Below, one piece after another: positions 7,016-13,690 of a stretch of 25,637 nt of DNA. The position numbers and the translations under genes were made by a program. The notes beneath the pieces are model-generated. The model saw only the letters and a program-made list of their open reading frames with translations, had not been told where the DNA came from and did no database searches. Each line of letters opens with the position of its first letter. Within the stretch, counting starts at the first letter, position 1. Origin of the DNA: a virus; the IMG/VR virus record IMGVR_UViG_3300044634_003261, positions 1 through 25,637 of that record; one strand, 5' to 3'.

Positions 7016-7664
7016 GTATAAAGTACGGGGACTTGGACTCTATTTTTACTGGCATTTCCACTAATGCACCACCAGACAAAGTATAAACAGAGTTTTCCTC
7101 CAGTAATACACTACCTTCAAATGCGGTAGATGAAAAATCTCCGGTTTTTATATTAGCATATAGTGTACTTGAATTACGAGATATAAACAAAGTATCAAAT
7201 TTAGTATTGTAAGCCCAGACTGCAAATGTTCCTTCAAGTTTACTCAACCCATCAGTAATACCAAACTTATACATTAACCGAGGTATAATGCAGCTATCAG
7301 TTGCGCCAGTAAGGTCTTCTTCTGGAAAGTGTTCTCTAGCTAATTTTTCAAAATTGCTTACAATACCGTTATGTGATACTACCCACTGATTATAATAGAA
7401 CGGGTGGTTGTTTACGAGCTCGTAGCTCTTTGTCTCCACTGTTGGTCCTCGAGAGTGATATAAATAATAACACAACCCTGGAAAGTTATTGGTAGGGCTT
7501 TGCCATTGTGCTGGTTCATTAAAGCAACCTGAACGTTTAAACAAAAGATGATGTCTACGGTCTGCTGTAATTATAGCACCAGAGCTGTAGTAACCTCGAT
7601 TGAGATTGCTTTTATAGAGCTCAAACGCTCTCTCTTTGTTAAAAGATCCCGCTATACCGCACAT
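7011..7664 (-). CDS. class II glutamine amidotransferase, partner of QueC (Gat)
   Basis: A stand-alone N-terminal-nucleophile glutaminase domain of 217 residues that would release ammonia from glutamine. It begins MCGIAG, so Cys2 is the nucleophile after Met removal. Further family signatures are HSRGPT (70-75, the glutamine-binding Arg), NNHPF (85-89), SHNGIVSN (97-104, oxyanion and substrate) and GATDSC (120-125). There is no attached synthetase domain. It lies 3 bases downstream of queC in the same operon. In archaea and some phages a GAT domain is fused to a QueC domain (GAT-QueC) and turns preQ0 in nucleic acid into archaeosine (G+). A split Gat plus QueC here suggests the same chemistry, or direct ammonia supply to QueC. 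The function of the pair is inference; the domain itself is clear. Confidence 0.85.
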   Translation of the reverse strand: MCGIAGSFNKERAFELYKSNLNRGYYSSGAIITADRRHHLLFKRSGCFNEPAQWQSPTNNFPGLCYYLYHSRGPTVETKSYELVNNHPFYYNQWVVSHNGIVSNFEKLAREHFPEEDLTGATDSCIIPRLMYKFGITDGLSKLEGTFAVWAYNTKFDTLFISRNSSTLYANIKTGDFSSTAFEGSVLLEENSVYTLSGGALVEMPVKIESKSPYFIL

Positions 7665-7667
7665 ATA

Positions 7668-8387
7668 TTAAAGGTATGTAAGTTCTTTGCAGTTATACTT
7701 TGACCACGGTATATCTTTGGAGTATCCAATAGGATCAATGGTCTTATTGTCGATAAAGGCCTTGATACGAGCTGAACACGATACACATTCTCCGCATGCA
7801 GGATCAGTACCTTCATAACAGGTATGAGTCTGTCTAAAGTCTACTTGTAAATCGATACCTTTCTTGACGACAAGGTCCTTAGAGTAAGACATAAACGGAG
7901 CATTAACCTTAATCGTGTTCTTACGATTTAAATTATAAACATCGTTTACCTTATTCAGAAAAAGAGACGTAGTATCCCAATAACCGGAGAAGTCGTCAGT
8001 TTGTACCGCGCCGTAGTGTAGGTCGCTTGCACCGATGCTTTCAGCCCAACCAGCAGCTGTCGTAAGTAGTAATAGGTTTCTGAAAGGAACATAACTTAAA
8101 GGCTGGGCGTTGCCGATATCATCTCGGGCTTTTGGAATAGCAAGGTTAGTGTTAGTTAAAGCAGACATTGTAGAGATCTCTCTAAAGAAATCCATATTAA
8201 TGATCTTATGTTCTTTTACGTTGCAAGCTTTAGATTGATACTTAGCACATTCAATTTCTCTTATAATACGCTGTCCATAGTTAAAAGTGATAGCGTAAAC
8301 CTCGTCATATTTAAGTTCTTTTGTAACATAATGCAGTAGGATAGAGCTGTCCATACCGCCTGAAAGGATTACGAGTGCTTTTGACAT
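7668..8387 (-). CDS. queC: 7-cyano-7-deazaguanine (preQ0) synthase QueC
   Basis: QueC converts 7-carboxy-7-deazaguanine, ammonia and ATP to preQ0 in the cytoplasm. The 239-residue protein has the PP-loop SGGMDS at 9-14, the family motif YVPFRN at 99-104, and a zinc site formed by C190, C198, C201 and C204 (C...CGxCxxC). The normally well-kept stretch SGYPDCRPEF reads SGYWDTTSLF here (134-143), so the substrate pocket may be altered. The gene starts at the ATG at 8385-8387, divergent from the head-protein gene at 8447, and is followed 3 bases later by the glutamine amidotransferase. With QueD and QueE encoded near 13-14 kb, the phage carries three of the four steps from GTP to preQ0; FolE is not in the window. 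Confidence 0.9.
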   Translation of the reverse strand: MSKALVILSGGMDSSILLHYVTKELKYDEVYAITFNYGQRIIREIECAKYQSKACNVKEHKIINMDFFREISTMSALTNTNLAIPKARDDIGNAQPLSYVPFRNLLLLTTAAGWAESIGASDLHYGAVQTDDFSGYWDTTSLFLNKVNDVYNLNRKNTIKVNAPFMSYSKDLVVKKGIDLQVDFRQTHTCYEGTDPACGECVSCSARIKAFIDNKTIDPIGYSKDIPWSKYNCKELTYL

Positions 8388-8429
8388 AGGGGTATTTTAA
8401 CTTATAGATGAGAAAATTCAAGTTGATTT

Positions 8430-8437
8430 GATAAATA
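8430..8437 (+). promoter_or_regulatory. late-promoter-like octamer GATAAATA
   Basis: GATAAATA differs from the T4 late promoter TATAAATA only at the first base, and ends 9 bases before the ATG at 8447. It lies in the 59-base gap (8388-8446) between the divergent queC and head-protein genes. On the minus strand the same gap holds TATAAGTT near 8399-8406, a weaker match facing queC. Function is inferred from position and recurrence. Confidence 0.5.
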
Positions 8438-8446
8438 ATAGTACAT

Positions 8447-9079
8447 ATGTCTAAGTTTGCAAATTCATTTCTAAAAACCCTTAACGAAGACGTTGAAGGT
8501 AATGCTTTCACCGCGGGACTCGCTAAAACTAAAAAAGGCAGTACGTTTAAAATAGGCAATAAAAAAATTAAAGACACTAGTAACTATGACTCTTCGGTAA
8601 AAAAAGAAGGGGACAGTAAGCTTCTCCTTGGCAAAAAAATTGCCGAAAAAAAGAAAACCATGAAAGAAGCAGCAGGAGATGAAATGGATGTCCCTAGTGC
8701 AGCAGCAATAGACGCACCTGACGACGGAGATAGTCAAGCTTGGAAGAAATCTTTAGACAAAGGTACTAACCCAGAAGACTTCGATGTAGCTGATAACCCC
8801 CAGCATGATGTTGATACTAGTGGTATTAAAGCTGCTCATGAATGGATTAAAAAATTAGTCGAGGTAGCTGAATTCGTTAACGGTACCGGCCCAGAAAGTC
8901 TTAACTCTCAAATCAATCAACTAGAATTAAAGAACTCAGTACCATTTCGTGGTGTTGTACGTCGTGAAGAGAAGCGCATTACTAAACTCGCAGAAAACCT
9001 TCGCGGATTAGCAGAAGTGCTCAAGTCTGTTGTCATTACTTCCGAAAAGAAAGTAAAAGACGCAACTAGCCCTCGCTAA
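8447..9079 (+). CDS. candidate internal head protein with capsid-targeting N-terminus
   Basis: Not recognised as a family. The first 14 residues, MSKFANSFLKTLNE, form an amphipathic helix ending in L-N-E, the pattern of T4 capsid-targeting peptides that the prohead protease gp21 cuts after (L/I)-x-E. Residues 25-85 are lysine-rich and low-complexity, 85-125 acidic and probably disordered, and 125-210 helical (HEWIKKLVEVAEFV, ITKLAENLRGLAEVLKSVV). This mix of charged, helical, protease-susceptible sequence fits an internal or scaffold-core head protein. GATAAATA lies just upstream, and a strong terminator hairpin follows at 9097 inside thyX. The 3' end overlaps the convergent thyX by 14 bases. 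The head location is inference. Confidence 0.75.
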   Translation: MSKFANSFLKTLNEDVEGNAFTAGLAKTKKGSTFKIGNKKIKDTSNYDSSVKKEGDSKLLLGKKIAEKKKTMKEAAGDEMDVPSAAAIDAPDDGDSQAWKKSLDKGTNPEDFDVADNPQHDVDTSGIKAAHEWIKKLVEVAEFVNGTGPESLNSQINQLELKNSVPFRGVVRREEKRITKLAENLRGLAEVLKSVVITSEKKVKDATSPR

Positions 9080-9740
9080 TCTCTTGTAACGCTTTGAACG
9101 TCTCGGGGAATAATACCTCGAGACGTTTTTTTATGTCTAAAGCTATGTCTCTATGCTCTTTTTGTGTTTCGATTGCACAACGAAGCTCTAGATAATGAAT
9201 CCAGCTGCGCAATGAACCAGTCATATAGATAGTGGTTTGAGTATTAAGAGGCAAAATCATACGTGCACACTCTTTAGCAATACCGCTTTGTACAAGAGTG
9301 TCGTATGTACTCTTAATGAGCTTTTGTAGATTGTATACGGTGTTCTTAAGATGTGCTTCAAGCTCTATAGGCTCATCTCCTACTTGACGATTAGTTTTAC
9401 CTTGTTTACGCCATTCAATCTCTTCTAGTTCGGTTACTTCAGCATAACGCTGACTAAATTCTTGAAAGGTAAATGAGCGGTGCCGTAAAATTTGAGCTGC
9501 AATCGCTCTTGAGGTTTTAATCTCAAACGTGCATGATACATGTTCAAACGGACTAAAATGCTTATGTTTAATAAGATACCGAAGAAGCTTATGGCCCGTC
9601 TCTGTATTCATTTGATTAGCCGGGTTACTAACTCGGGCTATGTATACAATAAATTCTTCAGGACTAAGGGCGCCGTATTCCCGGCCCAGACTCGTTGCTA
9701 CAATTTGAGTACCTGTATAAGCTATTAATTTAGTTTGCAT
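9066..9740 (-). CDS. thyX: flavin-dependent thymidylate synthase ThyX
   Basis: ThyX makes dTMP from dUMP using methylene-tetrahydrofolate and FAD, here presumably to supply thymidine for phage DNA. The hallmark RHRx7S motif is at 86-96 (RHRSFTFQEFS), followed by QRYAE. Other family features are FEHVSCTFEIKTSRAIAAQILRH and the C-terminal QTTIYMTGSLRSWIHYLELR, which resembles the FAD- and dUMP-binding segment TxxxxTxNLRSLxHFLxLR. At 224 residues it has normal length. The ATG at 9738-9740 lies inside the end of the primase gene (overlap 11 bases), so the two are coupled. The 3' end is convergent with the head-protein gene and contains that gene's terminator. Confidence 0.93.
   Translation of the reverse strand: MQTKLIAYTGTQIVATSLGREYGALSPEEFIVYIARVSNPANQMNTETGHKLLRYLIKHKHFSPFEHVSCTFEIKTSRAIAAQILRHRSFTFQEFSQRYAEVTELEEIEWRKQGKTNRQVGDEPIELEAHLKNTVYNLQKLIKSTYDTLVQSGIAKECARMILPLNTQTTIYMTGSLRSWIHYLELRCAIETQKEHRDIALDIKKRLEVLFPETFKALQEISEG
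9097..9132 (+). terminator. intrinsic terminator for the 8447-9079 gene, inside thyX
   Basis: On the plus strand AACGTCTCGGGG (97-108 of the 9000 block) pairs with CCTCGAGACGTT (9116-9127), allowing one G-U pair, with loop AATAATA and a run of seven T from 9126. It begins 18 bases after the stop codon of the rightward gene and lies within the 3' coding part of the leftward thyX. This is a textbook intrinsic terminator for the rightward transcript. Confidence 0.8.
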
Positions 9741-10752
9741 TTTTAATTTGTGAAAATTGTAAAAGGCCTTTCATGCCTGTGTATAAATGTTTTATAACAA
9801 ACTCAGGTTTAATCTCGTCTTTCTTTAAATGTACACAAAGATCGTTGAGATCTTTAAAGTGTTCAAGTCCTTTAGGCCAGATAAACACTGTATGCCCTCT
9901 ATCTAACAGTTCTTTAGTTACCTTATATGAAGTCTTATCTACCCATTGATTATCTAATACATAAGCGACTTTATGCATAGGGAAGCTATTGGTAATGCTT
10001 TCTAATTGATCTTCTGTAGGTTTGATACCTGCAAGCGCTACACTATTACGTAAAAACATAGCGTCAATCGGGCCTTCTTGTAAAAAGATATATTCAATCT
10101 CAGGAGTAACTCGATCTATATTAAAAATACCTTTATCTGAATTGGTCTTTGAAAGATACTTAGCCCGCTCTTCATCTTCTTTATAGAGCGCTCGGGTTTG
10201 GTAAAAGTCTATCTTAGGGCTACCGTCAATGACGTAAAATGGAAATACCACTCTGTTCTTATGGGTGTAGTCAGTCAGACTTAACCACAGTGCTCTTGGT
10301 TTATTAACGGCTGTATCCAGGCGTCTCTTAGAGATAAACTCAAGTGCATCTTTTATTACAGGGGTCTCTTTATAGAATGAGACTTGATTAGTATCAAACA
10401 AATTGATACTATCGTCTGGTAGGCTCTTTGGATTATATTTCTTATACGTTACCGATTTTTTAATAAGGTCCTCAACAGACTCGGTATGCTGTTCGGATTC
10501 TGCTAAAATCTCAGGAATAGTCATACCGGATACGTCTTTAACGAAATCTATTCCAGACTTACTTGTGTTACAGTTATGACAGTATGCAAAACCTTCTTCA
10601 GGTATATAAAAGAAGCGTCTCTTCTTACCAGCACTTGCTCCTTCGTGACAATACGGACACTCAGAGGTATACGTACCGGCATTTTTTTTGAATATCGGTC
10701 GCTTGCAGTACTGGAAGAACGTACGTATAACTAAGTTTTGAGATATCTGCAC
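9730..10752 (-). CDS. DNA primase, T4 gp61 / DnaG type
   Basis: The primase makes RNA primers for lagging-strand synthesis together with the replicative helicase. The N-terminal zinc ribbon has C32, C35, C58 and C61 (CPYC...CHNC). The TOPRIM domain follows, with the catalytic glutamate in LQEGPIDAMF (E226) and the metal aspartate in YVLDNQWVD (D267). A KNRVVFPFYV strand (165-174) precedes it, as in DnaG. Length is 340 residues, close to T4 gp61 (342). The start is GTG at 10750-10752; only 20 bases separate it from the divergent gp4 gene. The helicase gp41 is not in the window. The primase ends inside the thyX start, so primase and thyX are one transcription unit. Confidence 0.88.
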   Translation of the reverse strand: MQISQNLVIRTFFQYCKRPIFKKNAGTYTSECPYCHEGASAGKKRRFFYIPEEGFAYCHNCNTSKSGIDFVKDVSGMTIPEILAESEQHTESVEDLIKKSVTYKKYNPKSLPDDSINLFDTNQVSFYKETPVIKDALEFISKRRLDTAVNKPRALWLSLTDYTHKNRVVFPFYVIDGSPKIDFYQTRALYKEDEERAKYLSKTNSDKGIFNIDRVTPEIEYIFLQEGPIDAMFLRNSVALAGIKPTEDQLESITNSFPMHKVAYVLDNQWVDKTSYKVTKELLDRGHTVFIWPKGLEHFKDLNDLCVHLKKDEIKPEFVIKHLYTGMKGLLQFSQIKNAN

Positions 10753-10772
10753 AGGGGAGTAATTAACAGTAT

Positions 10773-11225
10773 ATGGGCGCCTCTAAAAATAACAAGTACA
10801 TTCAAGGAATTTATAACCCAATTAACAAGTCAAAGTATATAGGTAATACGAATCCTTCATATCGTTCTTTGTTAGAGAGAAAGTTTTTTTATCATTTCGA
10901 TAACAATCCGAACGTAACAGCTTGGGCAAGTGAATCAATAGTGGTGCCGTACTACAATGATGTCGACAAAAAAGTACACAAATATTATATAGACTTAATT
11001 GCCGCTATTAAAGACAGCACTGGGGTGTCTCAAAAGTATTTAATTGAGTTAAAACCGTTTATGCAGACTCAACCCCCGGTGCAATCTAACAAGAAAAAAC
11101 AAAGCACTGTTCTGTATGAAAACTTAATGTATCATCAGAATCAGTGCAAATGGAATGCTGCAACTGAATATGCAGCTAAAAAAGGAATGAAGTTTATTGT
11201 ACTAACCGAAAAGTTTTTTGGTTAG
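10773..11225 (+). CDS. head-completion protein, T4 gp4 (gp50/65) homologue
   Basis: T4 gp4 is needed to finish DNA-filled heads before tail joining. This 150-residue protein follows it almost from end to end: SYRSLLERKFFYHFDNNPNVTAW (T4: TYRSNWEKFFFEWLDKNPEIIAW), SESIVVPYYND, HKYYIDLIAAIKD, YLIELKPFMQTQPPV (T4: FFIEIKPKKETQPPV), then CKWNAATEYAAKKGMKFIVLTE (T4: DKWKAAQSLAEKRGIKFRILTE). E35, D74 and E92-x-K94 form a TnsA-like PD-(D/E)xK nuclease arrangement, so it may trim DNA at the portal. It is a late gene on the rightward strand between two leftward blocks; only a weak AGTAATTA lies before its start. Its last four bases overlap the convergent gene. Confidence 0.92.
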   Translation: MGASKNNKYIQGIYNPINKSKYIGNTNPSYRSLLERKFFYHFDNNPNVTAWASESIVVPYYNDVDKKVHKYYIDLIAAIKDSTGVSQKYLIELKPFMQTQPPVQSNKKKQSTVLYENLMYHQNQCKWNAATEYAAKKGMKFIVLTEKFFG

Positions 11226-11929
11226 TTTTTATCAAGCTCGTCGAGCTCTGGCTCTTCTTCATCATCTCGCTTCATACCTTTGAGATAGCTTTTAACGTAG
11301 GGATCAGATTCTTGTTCTCCGTTCTCCTCATCTTCCTCGTCTTCCTCGTCTTCAGACGAAGACCTACCTTTGCGTGCAAGATAAGCATCCCGATCGCCGC
11401 GATTCATCGACATAAATTTACGAAGTCGAGCAAACTTAGCTTTCTTTTCAGCGTCAATATCAGAACCAGAAGGGTCAGCCATATCTTGTGGTTTTTCACT
11501 GGCTTCCATTTCTTTAATACCTGAAACCATCTTATTAATTTCCTCAGCATCAGTTATATAGCTTGTCTTAAGAGTAATACCCTGATCATTAAGTCCTTTA
11601 AGGTGATCAACTAAATCAGACACTGAAGCATCTGGATGTCCAGACATAAATGACTCAATTGCAGCTTGAGTTTTAAGTTCACTTGCGGACATTGACCCTA
11701 CTTCATCTGTTTCAATCGGTTCTTTAGTACTTGCTTCTACATCCCCTCCGAGCTTCTTAGCTCTCTGCATTTTAAAAAATTTATAAGTCGGTACTCCAGG
11801 GTTTTCTGCTTTCCATTTCTGGAACTCAGGATTGGGGGCACGTCCTTCATATTCTTCATTAGTAGCATCATTAGCAATGGAAGGATCGATATTCTCGACT
11901 AAGGTATTGGCAAGCTTGTTGAAGTTCAT
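11222..11929 (-). CDS. acidic candidate head/scaffold protein with capsid-targeting N-terminus
   Basis: A 235-residue protein of no recognised family. The opening MNFNKLANTLVE ends in L-V-E at residue 12, matching the T4 capsid-targeting and prohead-protease pattern. Residues about 30-60 contain NPEFQKWKAENPGVPTYKFF, then a helical middle part with further charged residues, and a C-terminal tail made largely of Glu and Asp (from about 195). Acidic, helical, low-complexity sequence is also seen in T4 prohead core proteins such as gp67 and gp68, so a scaffold-core or internal role is plausible. AGTAAGTA lies 14 bases before the ATG, overlapping the stop of the upstream kinase gene. The head role is inference. 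Confidence 0.75.
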   Translation of the reverse strand: MNFNKLANTLVENIDPSIANDATNEEYEGRAPNPEFQKWKAENPGVPTYKFFKMQRAKKLGGDVEASTKEPIETDEVGSMSASELKTQAAIESFMSGHPDASVSDLVDHLKGLNDQGITLKTSYITDAEEINKMVSGIKEMEASEKPQDMADPSGSDIDAEKKAKFARLRKFMSMNRGDRDAYLARKGRSSSEDEEDEEDEENGEQESDPYVKSYLKGMKRDDEEEPELDELDKN

Positions 11930-11943
11930 ACGGGTATAATATA

Positions 11944-11951
11944 TACTTACT
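11944..11951 (-). promoter_or_regulatory. late-promoter-like octamer AGTAAGTA
   Basis: AGTAAGTA on the minus strand ends 14 bases before the ATG of the acidic head-protein candidate and spans the stop codon of the kinase gene. It fits N(A/G)TAA(A/G)TA and would separate a late gene from the preceding queD-queE-kinase unit. Promoter function is inferred. Confidence 0.42.
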
Positions 11952-12636
11952 TCCCCCCAGTCAAGTTTTTTCTTAAAAATTCTTGTTGTACAAAATCAGA
12001 TACTAGTGAATCACTTTCTCCGAAGAAATCCCCTTTTTCATTAATATACATACTCATTAGAGCAATACGTTCTTGACGATTACCGTACAACGGTATAAAT
12101 GCCGGGCAATCATCAGTATCAAAAAAGCGAGAACCCGTCTTCTCCCATGCTTTATAAATCCCCTCAAAAAGATGTCCAATTTCAGAACGGTAAATTGGAT
12201 CTATGTCTCTGTTAGGGGCGCTTGTTAGTAACACATCGTTTTCTGCGCAGAATGGAATATAAAAAATAATTGAATAAAATTTAATTGATTGACGAAGAGT
12301 GTTAACTGTCTTGTCGATAAACGCTTCATCGATATCGGATTTACCTTTCTCATACAACCAAAGAGAGTAAACTAAGTTATCAATCGGGGTACGATCAAAG
12401 ACCATTTTCTTTTTACTGTAATTAGCCATTGCTTCATCTACAAGGAAATTAAGAATTGCTTCCTGAGAAGCTCTAGTACCTTCCTTATTAATTGGAAGGT
12501 TTTTCTCTTTAATCAGATCTCTATAAGACTTTTCAGGGGAAGAGAACATTGGCCACTTGTCTTTCATATCTTGGATAAGAGTAGACTTACCAACACACTG
12601 AGTACCGATAATACCGATTTTATTAAGCTTTTCCAT
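11947..12636 (-). CDS. P-loop nucleoside/nucleotide kinase-like ATPase (AAA_28 type)
   Basis: A 229-residue soluble P-loop protein. Walker A is GTQCVGKS at 11-18, directly after a short N-terminal strand KIGIIG. The segment VFDRTPIDNLVY (79-90) matches the DRSP(L/I)DxxxY motif of AAA_28 and NadR- or deoxynucleoside kinase-like enzymes, where the aspartate and arginine sit near the substrate phosphate. A lid-like basic region (NRDIDPIYRSEIG) follows. It probably phosphorylates a nucleoside, a nucleotide or a related small molecule; the substrate cannot be read. It is the last gene of the queD-queE-orf75-kinase unit, so a role in supplying a modified nucleotide is an interesting but unproven option. 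The start overlaps the previous stop by one base. Confidence 0.78.
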   Translation of the reverse strand: MEKLNKIGIIGTQCVGKSTLIQDMKDKWPMFSSPEKSYRDLIKEKNLPINKEGTRASQEAILNFLVDEAMANYSKKKMVFDRTPIDNLVYSLWLYEKGKSDIDEAFIDKTVNTLRQSIKFYSIIFYIPFCAENDVLLTSAPNRDIDPIYRSEIGHLFEGIYKAWEKTGSRFFDTDDCPAFIPLYGNRQERIALMSMYINEKGDFFGESDSLVSDFVQQEFLRKNLTGGK

Positions 12637-12863
12637 TATGGAGTAGACTTAGGTTCGTCCGTATCGTTATCAACGTAGTCAAGATGGGCATTCTCAGGTG
12701 GAACATATCCTACTCCCTTCATAAAAAAATCAAACTGCTCTAAAAGCTGAGATATACTCATATCTCCAGGTAGTTCAACTACGAGCTTACGCTCAGTGCC
12801 GCAATGACCTGTAAAGGCATCAGTGTACTCGTTTTCGTAGATTAATGTAATTTTTTGCTTCAT
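12636..12863 (-). CDS. hypothetical protein, 75 residues
   Basis: Not recognised. A short acidic protein with an N-terminal strand pair (KITLIYENEYTDAF, RKLVVELPGD), a helix (ISQLLEQFDFFMKGVGY) and a disordered C-terminus DYVDNDTDEPKSTP. It begins in a four-base ATGA overlap with queE and ends with a one-base overlap onto the kinase gene, so it is tightly coupled to both. Tight coupling supports a real gene that works with, or is dosed with, QueE or the kinase. Confidence 0.72.
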   Translation of the reverse strand: MKQKITLIYENEYTDAFTGHCGTERKLVVELPGDMSISQLLEQFDFFMKGVGYVPPENAHLDYVDNDTDEPKSTP

Positions 12864-13669
12864 ACTTTTAAAGCTTTATCCCAAACTTGTAAGTGCATTC
12901 TATTAGAGAATTTAAGGTTATATTTCTTACAAATATCGGCTACAGCAGGAGCAATCTTAATAAGCTCTTCTCTAGATCCACACATTGGCATAATCCAAAT
13001 CAACTCTTCTGGAAGATTAATCTCAGGGTTGTTTACAAACTTCTCATACATTTCATCCAGATCTGATTCCTGTTTAGCAACAAACTTAAAGCAAGCCTTG
13101 TGCTTAATAAGGTAGCGAATAACTTCTGGTTTAAAGCGCTTGTCTTCCGGGTCACCGTTAACAGAAAGCTTAGGAGAAGTAGTGTAGGTTACTTCGCAGC
13201 CAGTTGTTAGCCAACCTGCATCAGGTAAAATAGTACCATTAGTTTCAAAGTCTATGTATAAGGTCGGCCCGATAGGGTTATCAGAAGATGCGTTAAGTGG
13301 TTTACTATAGTCCGCAAATCCCCACCGGTCTCTAATAAAATGTACAAATTCTAAGAGATTCTTTTGCTGAATAAAAGGCTCTCCGCCAGTAAGCTTAAGA
13401 AGTGCACCCTCTTTAAGACGGTTATGATAGTCGTTCTTTTCATAGAATTGTGCAATCTCTTCAAACGTCATCTTGTTCTTCTTAGACCACGAAATATAAC
13501 TATCACAACCGAAAGGTGCGTCTGGGCTCTTAAAACCAATACAGGTAAGATTGCACATTGACAATCTCATGAACACTGAAGGATAACCGATATACTTACC
13601 TTCCCCCTCTAGGGTGTAAAATACAAAATCGTCACTCAAAAAGAGTGTTTTATTAGGATCAATAGTCAT
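12860..13669 (-). CDS. queE: 7-carboxy-7-deazaguanine synthase QueE (radical SAM), variant cysteine motif
   Basis: QueE rearranges 6-carboxy-tetrahydropterin to 7-carboxy-7-deazaguanine using a 4Fe-4S cluster and S-adenosylmethionine. Family marks are YTLEGEGKYIGYPSVFMRLS (18-37; QueE: SIQGEG..G.P..F.R), the SAM-binding TGGEP at 94-98, and the closing FSNRMHLQVW. The cluster cysteines are C39, C43 and C55 followed by Asp56, i.e. Cx3Cx11C. This differs from standard Cx3Cx2C and from the Cx14CxxC of Burkholderia QueE. The length of 269 residues is slightly above typical bacterial QueE (about 210-230). It lies 21 bases after queD and runs into the 75-residue gene through ATGA. A TATAATA stretch lies just before the ATG. 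Confidence 0.88.
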   Translation of the reverse strand: MTIDPNKTLFLSDDFVFYTLEGEGKYIGYPSVFMRLSMCNLTCIGFKSPDAPFGCDSYISWSKKNKMTFEEIAQFYEKNDYHNRLKEGALLKLTGGEPFIQQKNLLEFVHFIRDRWGFADYSKPLNASSDNPIGPTLYIDFETNGTILPDAGWLTTGCEVTYTTSPKLSVNGDPEDKRFKPEVIRYLIKHKACFKFVAKQESDLDEMYEKFVNNPEINLPEELIWIMPMCGSREELIKIAPAVADICKKYNLKFSNRMHLQVWDKALKV

Positions 13670-13690
13670 ATGTTATTATACGCTGTTAAA

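Noticed and set aside
8471-8737. 88-codon leftward ORF opposite the 8447 head-protein gene
   Set aside because: Phe-rich antisense of a Lys-rich coding region; the sense product has promoter, leader and terminator.
11312-11524. 70-codon rightward ORF opposite the acidic head-protein gene
   Set aside because: It mirrors the Glu/Asp-rich tail (antisense of GAA/GAT gives Phe/Leu/Ile runs) and has no independent support.
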